A DNA stretch of 64,000 bases, from contig CP005974.1 in the NCBI GenBank assembly GCA_000940995.1, forward strand, positions 434,001 to 498,000, given 5' to 3'. The stretch is from Photobacterium gaetbulicola Gung47. GTDB taxonomy: Bacteria; Pseudomonadota; Gammaproteobacteria; Enterobacterales; Vibrionaceae. This document shows positions 60,615 through 64,000 of the stretch, piece after piece. The position numbers and the translations under genes were made by a program. The notes under the pieces are model-generated. The model searched no databases. It saw nothing but the letters and a program-made list of their open reading frames with translations, and was not told the origin of the DNA. Positions within the stretch are counted from its first letter, which is position 1. Each line of letters starts with the position of its first letter.

Positions 60615-61478
60615 TTATTCGATGTTCTGGATCTGCTCGCGCATCTGCTCGATAAGCACTTTGAGCTCAACGGCTGCGGCAGTGATCTCGGTGTTGATCG
60701 ATTTCGAGGCCAGGGTGTTCGACTCGCGGTTGAACTCCTGCATCATGAAATCAAGACGGCGGCCACAGGCCCCTCCCTTTTTCATGATCTTCTGGGTTTC
60801 CTTAACGTGTGAATCAAGGCGGTCCAGCTCTTCGGCGACATCGCTCTTCTGTGCCAGCATGATCAGCTCCTGCTCGACACGGTTGGCGTCCAGCTCGACC
60901 TTGGCTTCTTCCAGGCGGGTCATAATGCGCTCGCGCTGCCAGTTCAGGACTTCCGGCATCATGCTGCGTACCTTGGTTGCCTCGACAGAGATCGCTTCAA
61001 GGCGCTGCTCGATAAGGGCTTTCATGTTTTCGCCTTCGCTGGCGCGGGCGGCGATGAAGTCATCCACCGTGCTGTCGAACGCATCGAGCAGATCTTGGTT
61101 GATGGCATCGAGATCTTGCTCCGGCGCTTCCATCACACCCGGCCAGTTCAGAACCTGGAACGGGCCGACACTGCCTTCGCCGGCGGTCTCTTTGACCCAC
61201 TTGGCGGCATTGATCACCTGCTTGGCCAGCCCTTCGTTGATTTTCAGCTCGGTATTGGCAGCCGGGTTCACCTCGAAGCGCAGGTTGCACTCAACCTTGC
61301 CGCGGGCCAGACGCTTGCGGAAACGCTCGCGCAGCACTGGCTCAAGGCTACGGAATTGCTCTGGCATACGCAGGTAAGTTTCTAGGTAACGCTGGTTAAC
61401 CGAGCGGATTTCCCATACGGCAGTACCCCAATCGGCTTTGACTTCGCGACGGGCGTAGGCGGTCATGCTATGAATCAT
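60615..61478 (-). CDS. yicC: YicC-family endoribonuclease
   Basis: 287 residues (E. coli 287). N-terminus MIHSMTAYARREVKADWGTA, the central WPGVMEAPEQDLD and the C-terminal GRRLDFMMQEFNRESNTLASKS are the family signature. YicC proteins are RNases that degrade small RNAs such as RyhB in E. coli. Divergent from rph, as in E. coli. Confidence 0.95.
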   Translation of the reverse strand: MIHSMTAYARREVKADWGTAVWEIRSVNQRYLETYLRMPEQFRSLEPVLRERFRKRLARGKVECNLRFEVNPAANTELKINEGLAKQVINAAKWVKETAGEGSVGPFQVLNWPGVMEAPEQDLDAINQDLLDAFDSTVDDFIAARASEGENMKALIEQRLEAISVEATKVRSMMPEVLNWQRERIMTRLEEAKVELDANRVEQELIMLAQKSDVAEELDRLDSHVKETQKIMKKGGACGRRLDFMMQEFNRESNTLASKSINTEITAAAVELKVLIEQMREQIQNIE

Positions 61479-61754
61479 TGGCTAGTGGCCTCTAATAGTG
61501 GTGGTTGATAACTGCTTAGGGTGGGATGCCTGGGGCAAGCCACCGTCATCGAGGTGTCAGTGGTGCGCAGTTATCCGGGTGCCCTGATTATACTTAGCCT
61601 TAATAATAAAGGAAATGCAGCCGCTTGGTGGTGAGGTGGTGATTCTGCCAGCACTCAGTGCGGGAAATGCCATGCCGGTTGGGTTTCGCGTGCACAACCG
61701 GTTGGTTGTGGCTATAATCGCCGGTTAATGTCATCCAGCCAGAGGGAGCCGCCG

Positions 61755-62471
61755 ATGCGTCCAAGCGGAAGAAGCAACAACCAAGTACGTCCAATTACCA
61801 TTACCCGTAACTTTACTGCCCATGCCGAAGGCTCGGTACTGGTAGAGTTTGGCGATACCAAGGTAATTTGTACCGCGAGTGTGGAAGAGAATGTGCCTCG
61901 CTGGCTGAAAGGCAAAGGACAAGGTTGGGTAACGGCAGAATATGGCATGCTGCCGCGTGCAACTCACTCGCGCAACCGCCGTGAAGCTGCCGGTGGCAAG
62001 CAGGGTGGCCGTACCATGGAAATCCAGCGCCTGATCGCCCGCAGCCTGCGCGCCGCGGTTGACCTAGAAGCGTTGGGTGAGCAGATGATCACGGTTGACT
62101 GTGATGTTATCCAGGCTGATGGCGGGACTCGCACGGCATCTATTACCGGTGCGATGGTCGCTTTGGTCGATGCCATCAACTACATGCTGGAAAAAGGCAT
62201 GCTCAAGGCCAGCCCGCTCAAAGGCATGGTAGCGGCGGTGTCGGTTGGTATCTACAACGGTGAAGCCATTTGCGATCTGGAGTATGTCGAGGACTCGGCA
62301 GCGGAAACGGACATGAACGTGGTCATGACCGAAGAAGGCAAGATGATCGAGATCCAGGGTACGGCGGAAGGCGAAGCCTTTAGCCACGAAGAGTTGCTGG
62401 CGATGCTGGCTCTGGCGAAAGACGGCATTGCCGACATCATTAGCGTGCAGAAGCAAGCGCTGGACAGTTAG
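61755..62471 (+). CDS. rph: Ribonuclease PH
   Basis: 238 residues from the ATG at 61755 (AGAGGGAG upstream), giving MRPSGRSNNQVRPITITRNF. The phosphorolytic core includes GSVLVEFGDTKVICTASVEE, RTMEIQRLIARSLRAAVDL and DCDVIQADGGTRTASITGAM. It trims tRNA 3' ends with phosphate. The gene is intact here, unlike in E. coli K-12. It leads into the pyrE attenuator. Confidence 0.97.
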   Translation: MRPSGRSNNQVRPITITRNFTAHAEGSVLVEFGDTKVICTASVEENVPRWLKGKGQGWVTAEYGMLPRATHSRNRREAAGGKQGGRTMEIQRLIARSLRAAVDLEALGEQMITVDCDVIQADGGTRTASITGAMVALVDAINYMLEKGMLKASPLKGMVAAVSVGIYNGEAICDLEYVEDSAAETDMNVVMTEEGKMIEIQGTAEGEAFSHEELLAMLALAKDGIADIISVQKQALDS

Positions 62472-62478
62472 TTTTTTG

Positions 62479-62508
62479 AAGCGGTTCCTATTGGAGCCGC
62501 TTTTTTTT
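62479..62508 (+). promoter_or_regulatory. rph-pyrE intergenic terminator/attenuator
   Basis: AAGCGGTTCC / GGAGCCGCTT stem (one G-T pair) with a TATT loop and eight T, 5 bases after the rph stop and 88 bases before pyrE. In E. coli the equivalent hairpin attenuates pyrE when UTP is plentiful because ribosomes translating the end of rph lag behind polymerase. The same layout suggests the same control. Confidence 0.8.
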
Positions 62509-62595
62509 GGCCTGGGTTTCGTGTTGCCTGGCAATGCGACTCAGCGCGTAGATTTGAATCGTGTAATCACAAGTTGCATCTATTAAGGAGAAACC

Positions 62596-63237
62596 ATGAA
62601 AGCATATCAGCGTCAGTTCATCGAATTTGCCTTGGAGAAAGGGGTACTGAAGTTTGGTGAGTTCACACTGAAATCTGGCCGTAAGAGCCCGTACTTCTTC
62701 AACGCGGGTTTGTTCAACACAGGACGTGATCTTGCACGCCTAGGCCGTTTTTACGCTGAGGCTTTGGTAGATGCCGGTATCGAGTACGATGTATTGTTCG
62801 GCCCTGCGTACAAGGGGATCCCAATCGCAACGACAACCGCTGTTGCACTGGCTGATCAGCATGATGTGGATACCCCTTACTGCTTCAACCGCAAGGAAGC
62901 CAAAGACCACGGTGAGGGCGGCAACCTGGTCGGTAGCGCGCTGGAAGGCCGTATCATGCTAGTCGATGATGTTATCACTGCCGGTACGGCGATCCGCGAA
63001 TCGATGGAAATCATCAAGGCCAACGGTGCCGACCTAGCCGGTGTGCTGGTGGCTATCGACCGCCAGGAAAAAGGCAAGGGCGAGCTGTCTGCTATCCAGG
63101 AAGTTGAGCGCGATTTCGGTTGTGCGGTGATTTCTATCGTGTCGCTGGGCGATGTGGTGAGCTACCTGGAAGAGCAGGACGGTATGGAACAGCACCTGGA
63201 AGCGGTGAAAGCTTACCGTGCGGAATATGGGGTATAA
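62596..63237 (+). CDS. pyrE: Orotate phosphoribosyltransferase
   Basis: 213 residues (E. coli 213). N-terminus MKAYQRQFIEFALEKGVLKF; PRPP loop IMLVDDVITAGTAIRES (about 120-136); flexible loop NRKEAKDHGEGG. Converts orotate plus PRPP to OMP in pyrimidine synthesis. AAGGAG lies 7 bases before the ATG. Downstream of the rph attenuator. Confidence 0.98.
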   Translation: MKAYQRQFIEFALEKGVLKFGEFTLKSGRKSPYFFNAGLFNTGRDLARLGRFYAEALVDAGIEYDVLFGPAYKGIPIATTTAVALADQHDVDTPYCFNRKEAKDHGEGGNLVGSALEGRIMLVDDVITAGTAIRESMEIIKANGADLAGVLVAIDRQEKGKGELSAIQEVERDFGCAVISIVSLGDVVSYLEEQDGMEQHLEAVKAYRAEYGV

Positions 63238-63247
63238 GGCTCGGGAG

Positions 63248-63359
63248 CCTAGAACCTAGTTCCTAGGAAGAGCAGAACCCAGAACCGTAAATAAAAAAGC
63301 GAGAAGCGTAAGCCTCTCGCTTTTTTATTTGTTTTTTCTATGAACTAGGAACCAGGATC
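63248..63359. repeat. CTAG-rich short repeats flanking the pyrE/slmA terminator
   Basis: CCTAGAACCTAGTTCCTAGG at 63,248-63,267 and TGAACTAGGAACCAGGATC at 63,341-63,359 are related sequences in opposite orientation on either side of the terminator. They look like copies of a short dispersed intergenic repeat. I cannot count other copies outside the window. Confidence 0.5.
63289..63330. terminator. Bidirectional terminator between pyrE and slmA
   Basis: AAATAAAAAAGCGAGA / TCTCGCTTTTTTATTT arms with an inner GCGTAAGC loop region, between convergent genes. Confidence 0.88.
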
Positions 63360-63376
63360 TACCAACCTGTCCTAGT

Positions 63377-63967
63377 TTACCCTAGCTCTGCACTGAGCAG
63401 GTGCCAGTAGTCGTCGAAGTTGGCAGTCGGCTTGTACTTGAAGTTCGAGCGGACAAAGCGGTTGAGACTGCCTTCGACCTGGCCGAGTAGCTGGGCGGCC
63501 AGGATAGATTCGTCTACCGGGAAGCCTTTGCCCTCGCGCAGCTTGCGCTCGCGCAGGATTTGGCGCAGCTGGGTTTCGATGCGCTCGAACAGCTGGTTGA
63601 TACGGGCCTGGAGACGGTCTTGCTCGAACATCAGTGCGTGGCCGGTCATGATGCGGGTCAGGCCCGGGTTGCGTTCGGCAAAGCCGAGGATCAGCTGCAG
63701 CACCATGCGCAGGCGTTGCAGGGTGTCTTTTTCGTCATCGAGGATGCGGTTGATACGGGTGGTGATAGCGTCTTCGATAAATTCGATCAGCCCCTCGAAC
63801 ATCCGCGCCTTGCTTGGGAAGTGGCGGTAGAGGGCGGCTTCTGAGACACCAACCTGGGCTGCCAGCTTGGCGGTAGTAATACGTTGGCTGCCCTGGGCAG
63901 ATTCCAGCATTTGTGCCAGCGCTTGCAAAATTTCTTCGCGGCGGTTGTTTTTCTTGTTGCCAGCCAT
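63377..63967 (-). CDS. slmA: Nucleoid occlusion factor SlmA (TetR fold)
   Basis: 196 residues (E. coli 198). N-terminal HTH with MAGNKKNNRREEILQALAQM and KLAAQVGVSEAALYRHFPSK, then an all-helical dimer domain. SlmA binds chromosomal sites and blocks FtsZ assembly over DNA. Convergent with pyrE, the usual position. Confidence 0.96.
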   Translation of the reverse strand: MAGNKKNNRREEILQALAQMLESAQGSQRITTAKLAAQVGVSEAALYRHFPSKARMFEGLIEFIEDAITTRINRILDDEKDTLQRLRMVLQLILGFAERNPGLTRIMTGHALMFEQDRLQARINQLFERIETQLRQILRERKLREGKGFPVDESILAAQLLGQVEGSLNRFVRSNFKYKPTANFDDYWHLLSAELG

Positions 63968-64000
63968 GAATAACCGTTCCTTTTCAAAATAAAACTGTCA

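Overview
The window is about 64 kb of a gammaproteobacterial chromosome, almost certainly from the family Vibrionaceae. Gene order and protein sequence match the conserved vibrio backbone: rsmD-ftsYEX-rpoH, glp genes, ubiCA-plsB-lexA, a caa3-type oxidase cluster, nfuA-comF-bioH-tex-greB-ompR-envZ-recG-trmH-spoT-rpoZ-gmk, yicC, rph-pyrE, slmA. The GC content looks moderate (roughly 50% or a little above, by eye), which would suit Photobacterium or a related genus, but I cannot fix the genus. No rRNA, tRNA or CRISPR array is visible.

Layout. Bases 1-4.3 kb hold small conserved membrane and unknown genes plus rsmD. Bases 4.4-8.5 kb hold ftsY-ftsE-ftsX-rpoH (membrane targeting, divisome ABC complex, heat-shock sigma factor). 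Bases 8.9-14.5 kb hold glycerol-3-phosphate genes (glpE, glpG, glpT, glpR, glpD). Bases 14.5-20.9 kb hold a FliL-like gene, ubiC-ubiA, plsB, lexA with two SOS boxes, and a Fur-box-preceded methyltransferase. Bases 21.2-29 kb form a cytochrome c oxidase operon with assembly and heme A genes (coxB, coxA, cox11, coxC, surf1, an unknown, ctaA, ctaB). Bases 29-36.4 kb hold a structured leader and dinF, a 3D-domain protein, nfuA, comF/bioH (divergent), an unknown, and tex. Bases 50.5-64 kb resume the backbone from ompR to slmA.

The exceptional region is 36,852-50,059. A 13.2-kb, AT-richer element has split the chromosomal greB after codon 47: the 3' half lies at 36,522-36,851 and the 5' half at 50,060-50,200, with the same 4 bases (GGTA) at both junctions. 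The element carries a three-gene recombinase module that I assign to the gamma-mobile-trio type (GmtY tyrosine recombinase, GmtZ with eight near-identical 58-residue integrase repeats and a second recombinase domain, GmtX). Next in the same operon is a complete, diverged greB whose sequence is changed exactly at the integration site. Its cargo is a three-gene set that fits the Detocs anti-phage two-component system (dtcA kinase, dtcB buffer receiver, dtcC receiver-nucleosidase that destroys ATP), preceded by a SLATT/DUF4231 two-helix membrane protein. The element therefore appears to break a housekeeping gene, replace it with its own copy, and bring phage defence.

Limits: all family names come from reading motifs and recalling family features. 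No database or structure search was run. Start codons were chosen from ribosome-binding sites, overlaps and remembered family N-termini.
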